The position numbers were made by a program, and so were the translations under genes. From Gemmatimonadota bacterium (GTDB taxonomy: Bacteria > Gemmatimonadota > Gemmatimonadetes > Longimicrobiales > Gaopeijiaceae), in NCBI GenBank assembly GCA_030430625.1, contig JAUIKL010000006.1, forward strand, positions 1 to 64,000: a stretch of DNA of 64,000 nucleotides, in the 5' to 3' direction. Every line of letters starts with the position of its first letter. The stretch's first letter is position 1. Shown one piece after another: positions 38,855-48,332 of the stretch. The notes beneath the pieces were generated by a model. That model was not told the origin of the DNA. It was given only the letters and a program-made list of their open reading frames with translations, and did not search any database.

Positions 38855-40720
38855 CTAGTTGTAGTCCCCGTTGATCGAGGAGGTGACCAGGCTGCCACCG
38901 TCCGTGCACAGCCCCGACTGGAAGTTGGTCAGGACGTTTTCACCGAAGCCGGCCAACGTGGTGTAGCTGACGCCGGTCTGCGCTGCGGGAATCGCCCAGT
39001 CGTCGTCCCACCCCGTCAGCGCGGAAAAGTCCGGCATGGTCAGCGACACCGATCCGCTCAGGATGCCCTGCATCGCGAAGAGGGACATGTCGTGAGCGTC
39101 GTCGGAGTAGTTGAAGAGCACCACGCCCTCCAACTCTGGCGGCACCGTGAACTCTGCCTGGAGCCGGAGATAGTCGGCCGCCCCGCTCTGGTCGGTCAGG
39201 GTCGGTACGGCCAACGCCGGAGGTAGCGTCACCGTCCTTGCCTCGAGGGTCGAGTAGGCCCGCTTCACTGACCGGGTCACTGACAGGTCCGCGCTCGCCA
39301 CCGATGCGCCCGCCACGAAAAACTCACCCGACATCCGCTCGGACGCCGGCGGGCCCACCTGGTCGAACGTGGCGCTGAACGCATCCGACTGGAGAGGCAT
39401 CACATAACAGACGTCCCCGCCTCCGGTCATGGCGTAGTCCGCGGACACGATCCCGGTCTCACCGGCGGTGAGCCCGCTCACGGTCACGGTGGCCGTTTCG
39501 GGTGTGAAGCCATCGGCCGTGAAGTCGATCGTCCCGATCGAACCGCCGTTGGCGATGTCCTGGTCCCGCAGGACCACCATCCGATCCGTCCCGGCCCCGT
39601 CGGTCGTGTACCCGACGAAGGGGAGCGGGCCGTCCGCCACGTTGGTCCAGCCGAAGGGTCCGTCCAGCCCCGCGAAGGTGAACGAGGCCCCGAGCGACAG
39701 CGTCGTCGCTCCGAGGACGTTGGCCGCCGTTCCGTTGACCGTCTTCGACGGCATCACGCCACAGGCGTCGACCTCGCCCGAGAAGGCGGTGCGATCGATG
39801 TAGTCGACCACGACCTCGGAGTCCTCGTAGACGGTAGCGATGCCGAGCACGTCACCGGAGGGCATCCCGAAGTCGTACACGTCGTTCACGCCGGTCACGA
39901 CCGTCCACGAGCCGCCGACACCTTCGCTGAAGGCGAGCCACTGGGGACGCTCGTCCACCGGACACGTCGACCAATCGACCGTGAGGTTCTGGCCACCCAC
40001 CGGGTCGGTGATCGTGAGTTCGAAGGTGGTGGTCACGTCCGCCAGGGACGACGTGCCGCGTACCGTGACGGTGGACGTCCCGGCCGAAGCCCCGCTCGCT
40101 ACGTCGAGGGTGAGTGTCGACGCGTCACCCGTCGGGGCGGCTGGATCGAAGCTCGCCGAGACATTTCCCGGCAGCCCCTCGGCCGCCAGGGTGACGGCCT
40201 CGGCAAAGCTCGTCCGCGTGATGGCCACGGTGACGTCTCCGCTCGTGCCCCGTTCGATCGAGATCGGTGACGGTGTGGCGCCGAGGGTGTACGACCCGGA
40301 GGAGGCCGCCTCGGTGACCGTGAGGGCGTAGGCCGCCGTGGCCGTCACCCCGGAGCCTGCAGCGGTGACCGTCCCGTTGTACGTGCCGGCCGCGACCGAC
40401 GCGGCCACGTCGACGGTGATCTCGGCCGTGGCGGTCGTCCCGCTCGTCGATACGCTCCCTACGGTGACGGTCACACCGGTCGGAAGGCCCGTGACCGTGA
40501 AGGTGACGGCACCCGTGAAGGTGCCGCCCAGGGTGGCGGTGCCGTCGAAGGTCGTCGAAGTCCCCTGCTCGACCGACGCACTGGTCGGGCTCACGACGAC
40601 GGAGATGGTGGCAGGATCCGGATCGGGATCCGGTTCCATGGTGCTCGAGCACGCGGCCAGGCCGACGAGGACGCCGGCCAGCGCAGTGTAGGCGAGATGG
40701 CGCAATTCGATCGATCTCAC
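38855..40720 (-). CDS. Lipoprotein with Ig-like domains
   Basis: A 621-residue lipoprotein with lipobox VGLAAC near residue 24 and an Asp/Pro-rich tether (EPDPDPDP). Two Ig-like or fibronectin-type modules follow (residues about 35-130 and 140-235, each with SVEQGTS/SIERGTS and a TVTVRG- or TVTAAG-type strand), then a 380-residue beta-rich region with two cysteine pairs. Surface-exposed adhesive or carbohydrate-contacting role is likely from the domain type, not proven. It reads divergently from the vWA gene and ends in a terminator. Confidence 0.8.
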   Translation of the reverse strand: MRSIELRHLAYTALAGVLVGLAACSSTMEPDPDPDPATISVVVSPTSASVEQGTSTTFDGTATLGGTFTGAVTFTVTGLPTGVTVTVGSVSTSGTTATAEITVDVAASVAAGTYNGTVTAAGSGVTATAAYALTVTEAASSGSYTLGATPSPISIERGTSGDVTVAITRTSFAEAVTLAAEGLPGNVSASFDPAAPTGDASTLTLDVASGASAGTSTVTVRGTSSLADVTTTFELTITDPVGGQNLTVDWSTCPVDERPQWLAFSEGVGGSWTVVTGVNDVYDFGMPSGDVLGIATVYEDSEVVVDYIDRTAFSGEVDACGVMPSKTVNGTAANVLGATTLSLGASFTFAGLDGPFGWTNVADGPLPFVGYTTDGAGTDRMVVLRDQDIANGGSIGTIDFTADGFTPETATVTVSGLTAGETGIVSADYAMTGGGDVCYVMPLQSDAFSATFDQVGPPASERMSGEFFVAGASVASADLSVTRSVKRAYSTLEARTVTLPPALAVPTLTDQSGAADYLRLQAEFTVPPELEGVVLFNYSDDAHDMSLFAMQGILSGSVSLTMPDFSALTGWDDDWAIPAAQTGVSYTTLAGFGENVLTNFQSGLCTDGGSLVTSSINGDYN

Positions 40721-40861
40721 GGTCCGAACGCTCCTGAGAGGGGGGTGGGCGGAAAGTGTACTCGGCTACTGGATCGAAGTCGAGCGCGCGAGCCCGGTGT
40801 GCATGATGGACGCACTCCGTTCGTCATGGGGGTCAGACCGAACCCACCCCAGGAGGTTTCC

Positions 40862-42802
40862 ATGTTCACACGATCGCTGTTCAGCCTGGCGACGATCGCC
40901 CTTCTCGCGACGGCTCCGCCGCCCGCGACACCCGGCGATGCCGTCGGCGTGCGCGGTGTCGTCACCGACGCCGACACCGGCCGACCGATCGCAGGGGCCC
41001 AGATCACGGCGGCCGGCATCCAGGCCGGTGCCCTGAGCGCCGACGACGGGCGTTTCGTCCTACTCCTCGACAACGGCCTCGTCGGCTCCGAAGTCACGAT
41101 CGAGGTCACCAGCCTCGGCTATGCGCGGTCGGCCCAGACCGTCCGAATCGGCGAACTCGGTGTCGACCTGACCTTCGCCCTGCGGCCCGTCCCGCTGGCC
41201 CTGGAAGAGGTGGTCGTGACCGGTCAGGCCGCCCCATCCGAGCGGCGTGCGATCGGCAACGCGGTCGCCACGGCCGATGCCTCGATGATGTCGTTCGTAC
41301 GCACGGCCAAGGTGGGCGGAGGCAGCGTGGCCGGCATGCCCGCAGGCCCGGCGCCGACCGACCGGGAGGCGTACGCACACATCTCGGAGAACGTCTTCGC
41401 CTCCGTCGACGCCGAGCCCCTGTCGACCTTCTCCATCGATGTCGACCGGGCCTCCTACGCCAACGTGCGTCGCTTCCTGAACAACGGTTCGCGGCCACCC
41501 ATCGACGCGGTCCGAATCGAGGAGCTGATCAACTACTTCCCGTACGACGACCCGGCTCCCTACGCCGACGACGAGCACCCGTTCACGGTGAGCACCGAGG
41601 TGGCCGCCGCACCCTGGCAGCCGAACCACCACCTCGTCCGCATCGGCCTGAAGGGTCGCGAGATCGACATGGACGACGCGCCCGCCAACAACCTCGTCTT
41701 CCTCTTCGACGTGTCCGGGTCGATGAACAGCCCGGACAAGCTTCCGCTCCTCAAGGCGGCGTTCGAAATGCTGATCGACGAACTCCGCCCGCAGGACCGG
41801 GTGGCGATCGTCGTCTACGCCGGGGCCGCGGGCCTCGTCCTGCCCAGCACGCCGGGCAGCGAGCGCGAGACGATCCTCGAAGCTCTCCACCAGCTGCAGG
41901 CAGGTGGCTCGACGGCGGGCGGCGCCGGTATCCGGCTCGCTTACTCCGTGGCCGCGGAGAACTTCATCGAGGGCGGGAACAACCGGGTCATCCTGGCCAC
42001 CGACGGTGACTTCAACGTCGGTGCGTCGAGCGACTCCGAGATGGTGCGTCTGATCGAGGAGAAGCGCGAAGACGGCACCTTCCTGACCGTGCTCGGCTTC
42101 GGCACGGGCAACCTGCAGGACGCGAAGATGGAGCAGATCGCGGACCACGGGAACGGCAACTTCGCCTACATCGACTCGCGTCTCGAGGCGCGGAAGGTCC
42201 TCGTCAACGAGATGGGCGGTACGCTCGTCACGATTGCGAAGGACGTGAAGATCCAGGTCGAGTTCAACCCGAGCCGTGTCGCGGCGTACCGGCTGATCGG
42301 ATACGAGAACCGCCTCCTGGCCGCCCAGGACTTCAACGACGACACGAAGGACGCGGGCGAGCTCGGCGCGGGACACTCGGTCACCGCGCTCTACGAGGTC
42401 GTACCGGTCGGGGCCGAGACGGAGGTCGTCGTCCCGGGCGTCGATCCCCTGCGCTACCAGCGTCCTTCCGCGGGCGGCGCCGCCGACAACGAGGAACTCC
42501 TCTTCGTGAAGCTCCGCTACAAGGAGCCGACCGGGACGGAGAGCCGTCTCCTCGAGCGGGCCGTCGGAGACATCGACGCCGAAACGTCCGACGATTTCCG
42601 CTTCTCCGCGGCGGTCGCCGCGTGGGGCATGCTTCTCCGCTCCTCGGAGCACTGTGGGGATTTCACGCTCGCCGACGTGTCGAGTCTGGCGCGCGGCGCG
42701 CTGGGCGACGATCCGAACGGCTACCGGGCGGACTTCCTCGCCCTCCTCGACCGCGCGCGCTCCGTCGAGGTCCTCGACCTGGAGCCGGGCGCGACCCGGT
42801 AG
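40862..42802 (+). CDS. Secreted vWA protein fused to a carboxypeptidase-regulatory domain
   Basis: A 646-residue protein, ATG 40862 behind CAGGAGG. Signal peptide (1-24), then a carboxypeptidase-regulatory-like domain (about 28-110) ending in LEEVVVTGQ, the phrase normally seen at the start of TonB receptors. A von Willebrand factor A domain follows with the MIDAS motif DVSGSM (283-288) and later DGDFN, and a C-terminal DUF3520-like part. YfbK-type vWA proteins are usually exported and bind calcium and partners. The fusion with a TonB-style N-domain is unusual. Confidence 0.85.
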   Translation: MFTRSLFSLATIALLATAPPPATPGDAVGVRGVVTDADTGRPIAGAQITAAGIQAGALSADDGRFVLLLDNGLVGSEVTIEVTSLGYARSAQTVRIGELGVDLTFALRPVPLALEEVVVTGQAAPSERRAIGNAVATADASMMSFVRTAKVGGGSVAGMPAGPAPTDREAYAHISENVFASVDAEPLSTFSIDVDRASYANVRRFLNNGSRPPIDAVRIEELINYFPYDDPAPYADDEHPFTVSTEVAAAPWQPNHHLVRIGLKGREIDMDDAPANNLVFLFDVSGSMNSPDKLPLLKAAFEMLIDELRPQDRVAIVVYAGAAGLVLPSTPGSERETILEALHQLQAGGSTAGGAGIRLAYSVAAENFIEGGNNRVILATDGDFNVGASSDSEMVRLIEEKREDGTFLTVLGFGTGNLQDAKMEQIADHGNGNFAYIDSRLEARKVLVNEMGGTLVTIAKDVKIQVEFNPSRVAAYRLIGYENRLLAAQDFNDDTKDAGELGAGHSVTALYEVVPVGAETEVVVPGVDPLRYQRPSAGGAADNEELLFVKLRYKEPTGTESRLLERAVGDIDAETSDDFRFSAAVAAWGMLLRSSEHCGDFTLADVSSLARGALGDDPNGYRADFLALLDRARSVEVLDLEPGATR

Positions 42803-42854
42803 CCCGACCGCACTCGGGCACGCTCGGCTTCCAGGGGGGGGTCACGAGCGTGTC

Positions 42855-42882
42855 GGGCCGGGGTCCTTCGGGGCCCCGGCCC
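42855..42882. terminator. Bidirectional hairpin terminator
   Basis: GGGCCGGGG and CCCCGGCCC arms (9 bp) with a TCCTTCGGGG loop, between the converging vWA and S15 hydrolase genes. Confidence 0.7.
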
Positions 42883-42900
42883 ACTTGGTGTCCGGTCGGG

Positions 42901-44757
42901 TCAGCTGATCAGACGGCCCAGTGCATCCCGGCCGCCGACGACCGGCAGGGTGATCGTCGTCCCGGACAGGTCGACCTCGAGTTCCGTGCCCGGCTCTGGC
43001 CAGAGGGTGAACTCGGCATCGCTCGAGAAAATCATGAGGCCGATCCGCTGTCCGGCCGGGATGATCTGGTCGTCCGGCTGGAGATCGAAGGTGAGTTCGC
43101 GGAAGACTCCGGGCTCGAGCGGCGTGCTCTCGGTCAGCGAGCGGTCGTTCTGGGGATCGGCCCAGCCGCGCGTGATGATGTTGTCGTTGATCGTCCCCTC
43201 GTCGTCCCACGGCAGCGAGACGAGCCAGACGCTCAGGTTGGCCGCCTCGGCGTTCGCCGCGACCCGGATCGTCACGGACGCGACACCCGAAAGGTGCACG
43301 TCCTGCGCCAGCGTCGGGGTGGCGTACAGGAGGCGGTTCTCGGACGCGGCCGCTCCCGCGAGCGCGGCTCCGTTCCGCGAGACGTCGTCGGTGAGGCCCT
43401 GGATGGGCGCGCTCGACGGGGCCGTGAGGGAGAGGGCTCCGACGCGGTTGCCGTCACCCTGCGGATAGAGGGTGACGCCCTCGCTCTGCGGGTGCGGGTA
43501 GTCGTCGTACGGTGTCGGCTCGTTGCCGGTCACGTTCTCCCGGACGATCCACGAACGCGGATCGTTCTCCACCCCGTTCTCGACCCCGTGCAGGTACCGG
43601 GTGAACCAGCGGTTCATCAGTTCGTGCGGGGGCTTCCCGCCGTGGCCACCCTGGTGGTAGTAGACCTGAACAGGAACGCCGCGCTCCTCGAGCGCCTCCG
43701 AGATCCGGTAGGAGTGCTCGGGCATCACGTTCCAGTCGTTGAAGGCGTGTGCCATCAGGGTGGCGGCGCGAACGCCGTCGATCGCGTTCAGGTAGTCCCG
43801 ACCCGCCCAGAAGCTGTTGTAGTCCCCCGTCAGTCGATCCTGACCCCGGGCCAGTTCGCCGTCCCGGACGTTCTCGTTGCACCATTCCCGGCGGGCGGGG
43901 TCACCCGAGTTGATGAAGTCGTACAGGACATCGGTGTCCTCACCCAGGTACCCACCCGGGGAGCGCACCAGCCCGTTCGACCGGTAGTAGTGGTAGTACG
44001 ACGTGTTGGGCGCGACGGGGATGATGGCCTCGAGGCCGTCGACGCCGGTGGTCGCGGCCGCCAGCGGCAGTGTCCCGTTGTACGACGTCCCGGTCATGCC
44101 GACCCGGCCGGTCGCCCAGTACGCCTCGACCTCCTCCCCACCTACGGGCTCGGTGTACCCCCGGGCCCGACCGTTCAGCCAATCGATGACGGCCTTCGGC
44201 GCGAGCGACTCGTTGATGCCGCCCACGGTCGGACAGCCCTGGGACAGCCCCGTGCCGGGTGACTGCGAGTGCACGACCACGAAGCCCCGCGGCACCCACG
44301 TCGTCACGTGTGAGTTCGATATGGTCGGGCGCCGACTCTGGTGACCGATCGGCGGCATGTCTCCGCGGCTCGGAGGGACGTCACCGATCTCGTGCTCGAC
44401 GTTCCAGAAGTACTGCGACCCCGTCGAGCCGACACCCGAGTAGTACGGCGAGGTCTCGTAGACGACCGGCAGCCGGAGACCGTCCTCGGTCTCCGCCGGC
44501 CGGGTCACGTCCACGTGGACCCGGTCGGGTCGGCCGTCTCCGTCCGAGTCGAAGTCCGTTTCGACCCAGAGGTCGTGTCGAAGCCACCGCTCGGCATCCT
44601 GGAAGGCGTCCACGACCTGAGCCTGGCCGTCGACGAAGACCGGACGCGGCCCGTCGTACGAGGGGGAGGTCGTGGCCACCTGGGCCGACGCACACCCGAG
44701 TGACTGCAGGAGCGCGACGGGTACCGAAGCGAAGGCGAGAGTACGAGCGAGTCGCAT
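42901..44757 (-). CDS. Secreted S15/CocE-type X-Pro dipeptidyl-peptidase-like hydrolase
   Basis: A 618-residue lipoprotein (lipobox LQSLGC, near residue 22). The alpha/beta-hydrolase core has nucleophile Ser225 in GTSYNGT, acid Asp341 in AHAFNDWNV and His372 in HQGGHGG, the S15 triad layout. A jelly-roll C-terminal domain (about 430-615) is typical. Family members release X-Pro dipeptides or hydrolyse esters such as cocaine. Divergent small genes and the RNase HII gene follow upstream on the same strand. A hairpin at 42855 ends the transcript. Confidence 0.9.
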   Translation of the reverse strand: MRLARTLAFASVPVALLQSLGCASAQVATTSPSYDGPRPVFVDGQAQVVDAFQDAERWLRHDLWVETDFDSDGDGRPDRVHVDVTRPAETEDGLRLPVVYETSPYYSGVGSTGSQYFWNVEHEIGDVPPSRGDMPPIGHQSRRPTISNSHVTTWVPRGFVVVHSQSPGTGLSQGCPTVGGINESLAPKAVIDWLNGRARGYTEPVGGEEVEAYWATGRVGMTGTSYNGTLPLAAATTGVDGLEAIIPVAPNTSYYHYYRSNGLVRSPGGYLGEDTDVLYDFINSGDPARREWCNENVRDGELARGQDRLTGDYNSFWAGRDYLNAIDGVRAATLMAHAFNDWNVMPEHSYRISEALEERGVPVQVYYHQGGHGGKPPHELMNRWFTRYLHGVENGVENDPRSWIVRENVTGNEPTPYDDYPHPQSEGVTLYPQGDGNRVGALSLTAPSSAPIQGLTDDVSRNGAALAGAAASENRLLYATPTLAQDVHLSGVASVTIRVAANAEAANLSVWLVSLPWDDEGTINDNIITRGWADPQNDRSLTESTPLEPGVFRELTFDLQPDDQIIPAGQRIGLMIFSSDAEFTLWPEPGTELEVDLSGTTITLPVVGGRDALGRLIS

Positions 44758-44805
44758 GGCCTGTGGGGCGGAGGGTTGTCGAAGAGCCGTGATCCGACCG
44801 GTGGA

Positions 44806-45444
44806 TTACAAGGCTAACTCGTACTGGAGACCGGTGAACGTCAAGCGATGGTGGGGCGTGAGGCCGAACTCCTCGATCGCCGCGCGATGCTCGGCGGTGC
44901 CGTAGCCCGAGTTGCGCTCCCAACCGTACCCGGGATAACGCGCGGCGAGCCGTTGCATCAACCGGTCCCGAACGACCTTGGCCACGATCGATGCACACCC
45001 GATCGAGTGAATGAGTGCATCACCATCGACGACGGCGTCGTGCTCCCGACCGAGCCACTTCACGGGGAGGCCGTCGACCACGACGTGCTCCGGGGCTTCG
45101 GCAAGCTGTTCGAGGGCGCGCTGCATGGCGACGGTCGTGGCCCGCAGGATGTTGCGCCGATCGATCTCGCGAACCGAGGCCGCCCCGACGCCCACGCAGA
45201 GCGCGGCGCGACGGATGTCGTCGAACAGCTGCTCACGGACCTCGCGCGACAGCTGCTTCGAGTCGTCGGCCCCCTCGACGAGGGTATCCGGGGGGAGGAT
45301 GACCGCCGCGGCCACGACCGGGCCGGCCAGCGGCCCCCGCCCCGCCTCGTCGACCCCGGCCACCGAACGACCGCGGCCCCAGAACCGGCGCTCGTACTCG
45401 AGCAGGTCCTGGGGCCGCGTCTCGTCGACGTGTTCCGGCGTCAC
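44806..45444 (-). CDS. rnhB: Ribonuclease HII
   Basis: A 212-residue enzyme from GTG 45444, ten bases after rplS; the upstream in-frame extension would overlap rplS and is not family-like. The catalytic acidic pattern is present: GVDEAGRGPLAGPVVAAAV (Asp and Glu of DEAGRG), DSKQLS, and HSIGCASIVAKVVRD (Asp). It removes RNA residues from DNA. Neighbouring rplS is the usual partner. Confidence 0.96.
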   Translation of the reverse strand: MTPEHVDETRPQDLLEYERRFWGRGRSVAGVDEAGRGPLAGPVVAAAVILPPDTLVEGADDSKQLSREVREQLFDDIRRAALCVGVGAASVREIDRRNILRATTVAMQRALEQLAEAPEHVVVDGLPVKWLGREHDAVVDGDALIHSIGCASIVAKVVRDRLMQRLAARYPGYGWERNSGYGTAEHRAAIEEFGLTPHHRLTFTGLQYELAL

Positions 45445-45454
45445 GGCCGGAGGG

Positions 45455-45811
45455 TCAGCGCGTGGTGCGCTTCTCCGCGATCCTGGCCGCCTTACCACGG
45501 CGCCCGCGGAGGTAGTACAGCTTGGCCCGACGGACACGACCGCGGCGCACGACTTCGACGCCGGTCACCGTGGGGGCATGGACGGGGAAGATACGCTCCA
45601 CGCCGATGCCGCTCGAGATCTTGCGGACGGTGAACGTCTCGTCGATCCCGCCGTGCTTGCGGGCGATGCACACGCCCTCGAAGACCTGGATGCGCTCCTT
45701 GGCTCCCTCGCGAACGAGGTAGAGAACCTTGACGGTATCGCCCGGAGCAAACTCCGGGAGCGCTTCGGCCCGGAGGTTCTCCTGCTCGATTTCTTTGATT
45801 ACGTCCGTCAT
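45455..45811 (-). CDS. rplS: 50S ribosomal protein L19
   Basis: A 118-residue protein with the L19 features ([53 protein letters not shown]). It binds 23S rRNA at the subunit interface. It is separated from trmD by the plus-strand M28 gene, so it has its own promoter region at 45812-45981. Confidence 0.98.
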   Translation of the reverse strand: MTDVIKEIEQENLRAEALPEFAPGDTVKVLYLVREGAKERIQVFEGVCIARKHGGIDETFTVRKISSGIGVERIFPVHAPTVTGVEVVRRGRVRRAKLYYLRGRRGKAARIAEKRTTR

Positions 45812-45981
45812 TTCGGGTACTCCGGAACACGGTCAGCCGTTCGTGGACAGACGCGTAAGATAGTGAGCGCCCACGGGAAGGTGAACCCCTTCCAACACCC
45901 TGATCGACGGATCGCGGGGTGGCGACCCAAGCGGGCTTTCGGGATCTTCCGTGGCCGACTTCCCGCCCGAAGGACGTTTCC

Positions 45982-47076
45982 ATGTTCCGTCGCTCTCTGA
46001 TCCTGTCCCTGTCCGTCTTCTTCCTGGCGTGCGGCTCGGACGAAGCCGCCGACGATTCCGCCTCGGACGGCCCGGCGGTGGAGGACATGACGACGGCACA
46101 GCGGCTCGAGTCGCTCCTGTCCACGCTGGCCGCCGACTCGATGGAGGGGCGCCGCACGGGGACACCGGGCGCCCAGCGCGCTGCTCGATTCCTGGCCCAG
46201 GAGCTCGGCAGCTACGGGATCGAGGCGGCCGGAGACAACGGGTACTTCCAGACCGTGCCGATGGTGCGCATGACGGTGGAAACCCCCAACGGGCCCCGTG
46301 AGCGACTGGTCATGGAGACCGACGCCGAAATGTGGGATACGATTTCTCCCGGCCAGATCCTCCAGACCGAGGTCAACGTCGTCGGCGTCATTCGGGGCGC
46401 AGACCCCGACGTGGCGCACGAGGCCGTGATCCTCGGCGCGCACTACGACCATGTCGGCATCGGAACGCCCGTGGCCGACGAGGCCGGTGTGCTCGACTCG
46501 ATCTACAACGGGGCCGACGACGACGGCTCGGGTACGGTCGCCGTGCTCGAGGTGGCGCGTGTCCTCTCACGGGGCGCTCCCCCCCGGCGCACGGTCGTCA
46601 TCCTGCTCAGCACCGGCGAGGAGATGGGGCTGCTCGGCACGCGCTACTACATCGAGAACCCGATCATCCCGATGGAGAACACGGTCGCGGACCTACAGGT
46701 CGAGATGATCGGCCGCCCCGACGATGCGGTCGGAGGCTTCGGGCACGCGTGGCTGACCGGCTTCGAGCGGACGACGATGGGCAACCAGCTGGCCGAGGCG
46801 GGCTCGCCCATCGTGGCCGATCCGAGACTCGACCAGAACTTCTTCTTCCGCAGCGACAACATCGCCTTCGCGCGGCTCGGGATTCCCGCACACACGCTCT
46901 CGTCGTTCAACCTCCACGGGGATTACCACCAGCCCTCGGACGAGGTCGACAAGATCGACTTCGACCACATGGCCGTCCTCGTCGAGGCGACCGTCGAGGC
47001 CGTGCGCTTCCTGGCCGACGGTCCGACGCCGGAGTGGAACCCGGGCGGTACGGACGGCCTGAACCTGGGGAACTGA
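45982..47076 (+). CDS. Lipoprotein M28-family aminopeptidase
   Basis: A 364-residue lipoprotein with lipobox VFFLAC near residue 14. Zinc-ligand motifs of M28: GAHYDHVG (His), GADDDGSGTVAVLEVARVL (bridging Asp), STGEEMGLLG (Glu and catalytic Glu), and HGDYHQPSDEVD (last His). A PA-like insert may sit at about 75-130. It trims N-terminal residues from peptides in the periplasm. Its ATG follows a run of 170 bp shared with the divergent rplS gene. It interrupts the trmD-rplS order. Confidence 0.9.
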   Translation: MFRRSLILSLSVFFLACGSDEAADDSASDGPAVEDMTTAQRLESLLSTLAADSMEGRRTGTPGAQRAARFLAQELGSYGIEAAGDNGYFQTVPMVRMTVETPNGPRERLVMETDAEMWDTISPGQILQTEVNVVGVIRGADPDVAHEAVILGAHYDHVGIGTPVADEAGVLDSIYNGADDDGSGTVAVLEVARVLSRGAPPRRTVVILLSTGEEMGLLGTRYYIENPIIPMENTVADLQVEMIGRPDDAVGGFGHAWLTGFERTTMGNQLAEAGSPIVADPRLDQNFFFRSDNIAFARLGIPAHTLSSFNLHGDYHQPSDEVDKIDFDHMAVLVEATVEAVRFLADGPTPEWNPGGTDGLNLGN

Positions 47077-47092
47077 GGGCAGACAGGCGCGG

Positions 47093-47773
47093 TCAGTCGG
47101 AGCCGCCGTCCAGGAGCTCGGGGCGGCGGTCGCGGGTGAGGCGGTCCGCTTCGGCGACTCGCCACGCCTCGATCTTCGCGTGGTCTCCCGAGCGCAGAAC
47201 GTCGGGCACCTCGTGTCCGCGATACGTCGGAGGACGCGTGTACGACGGGGCCGAGAGCTTCCCCTCGTCGTAGAAGGAGTCCGTGGCCGCGGCGTCGTGA
47301 TCCCCCATGGCGCCCGGGAGGAGTCGTACGACCGCGTCGGTCACGGCGAGCGCTCCGTACTCCCCGCCGGAAACGACGAAGTCCCCCAGGGAGATCTCCT
47401 CCGTCGCCAGGTGGTCGGCCACCCGCTGGTCGACGTCCTTGTAGTGCCCACACAGGAGGGTGAGTTCGGGCTCCACGGACAGCCGGACGGCGTCGGCGTG
47501 CGCAAAGCGCTTCCCACGGGCGGAGAGGAGCACGATCGGCCCGCTCGGCTTCAGGTCGTCGATCGCCTCGAAGAAGGGTTCGGGCTTCATGACCATTCCC
47601 GCGCCCCCACCGTACGGGATGTCGTCGACGGTGCGATGTCGGTCGTGCGTGTAGTCCCTCAGGTCGATCATCGAGTACTCGACGAGGCCCGCCTGGGCGG
47701 CCCGCGCCGGGATGGACAGGCCGAGGGGTCCCTCGAAGAAGCCGGGGAAGATCGTGACGATGTTGATCTTCAT
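47093..47773 (-). CDS. trmD: tRNA (guanine-37-N1)-methyltransferase
   Basis: A 226-residue SPOUT enzyme with the trefoil-knot sequence: LSARGKRFAHADA, LCGHYKDVDQRV and SLGDFVVSGGEYGALAVTDAVVRLLPG. It methylates G37 of tRNAs beginning with a CNN-type codon, using S-adenosylmethionine, to prevent frameshifting. Its start overlaps rimM by 4 bp. GHYKDVDQRV differs from the more usual GRYEG; such variants are known in other phyla. Confidence 0.96.
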   Translation of the reverse strand: MKINIVTIFPGFFEGPLGLSIPARAAQAGLVEYSMIDLRDYTHDRHRTVDDIPYGGGAGMVMKPEPFFEAIDDLKPSGPIVLLSARGKRFAHADAVRLSVEPELTLLCGHYKDVDQRVADHLATEEISLGDFVVSGGEYGALAVTDAVVRLLPGAMGDHDAAATDSFYDEGKLSAPSYTRPPTYRGHEVPDVLRSGDHAKIEAWRVAEADRLTRDRRPELLDGGSD

Positions 47774-48315
47774 CGGAGATCCAGGAGTCCGTCGGGTGGG
47801 TCGATCACGATCCGACGCGCATCGAGGTCGACGCTCTCCACGATTTCGGGGCGGTACGGCACCATGATCGTTCCGCCCTCCCCGTGCACTTCGAGGAGGT
47901 CGGCCGGCCCCACTTCGAAGACCTCGACCACCTTCCCGACGACCTCACCATCCACCGTCTCGACGGTCATCTGGAGGAGCTGGTGGTAGAAGAGCTCGCC
48001 CTCGGCGAGCGGCTCCACGTCCTCGATGGCGCGGAAGAGGTACCGACCCCGGAGCAGATCGGCCGACGTCCGGTCCTCGACCCCCCCGAACGTCAGAAGC
48101 CACCCGCGCTGATGCGGCCGTGACGCGGCGATGCGCAGCGGGGGGAGATCGGGGTTCGGTTCGTCGTCGGACGGATTCCCCAACGACAGAACCACCCCGG
48201 GCAGAAAGGTCTGCTCGGGGTGGTCCGTGAGTGGGTGGACGAACACCTCGCCTCGGGTCCCATGGGACTTGGCGAGGTGGCCCACGACGAGGTGCGTCGG
48301 GTCCGTGCGACCCAT
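47770..48315 (-). CDS. rimM: Ribosome maturation factor RimM
   Basis: A 181-residue protein with an N-terminal RimM beta-barrel (LVVGHLAKSHGTRGEVFVHP) and a C-terminal PRC-like barrel (LLQMTVETVDGEVVGKVVEV and MVPYRPEIVESVDL). It helps 30S head assembly around S19. It overlaps trmD and follows rpsP by 17 bp, so it is part of one operon. Confidence 0.96.
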   Translation of the reverse strand: MGRTDPTHLVVGHLAKSHGTRGEVFVHPLTDHPEQTFLPGVVLSLGNPSDDEPNPDLPPLRIAASRPHQRGWLLTFGGVEDRTSADLLRGRYLFRAIEDVEPLAEGELFYHQLLQMTVETVDGEVVGKVVEVFEVGPADLLEVHGEGGTIMVPYRPEIVESVDLDARRIVIDPPDGLLDLR

Positions 48316-48332
48316 GGCGCCTGGTCCGAGAG

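Noticed and set aside
35817-38858. A 1,013-codon plus-strand open frame across the caspase-like gene
   Set aside because: It is the antisense shadow of a gene with clear domain motifs; its translation is Arg/Val/Gly/Asp-rich without any recognisable motif.
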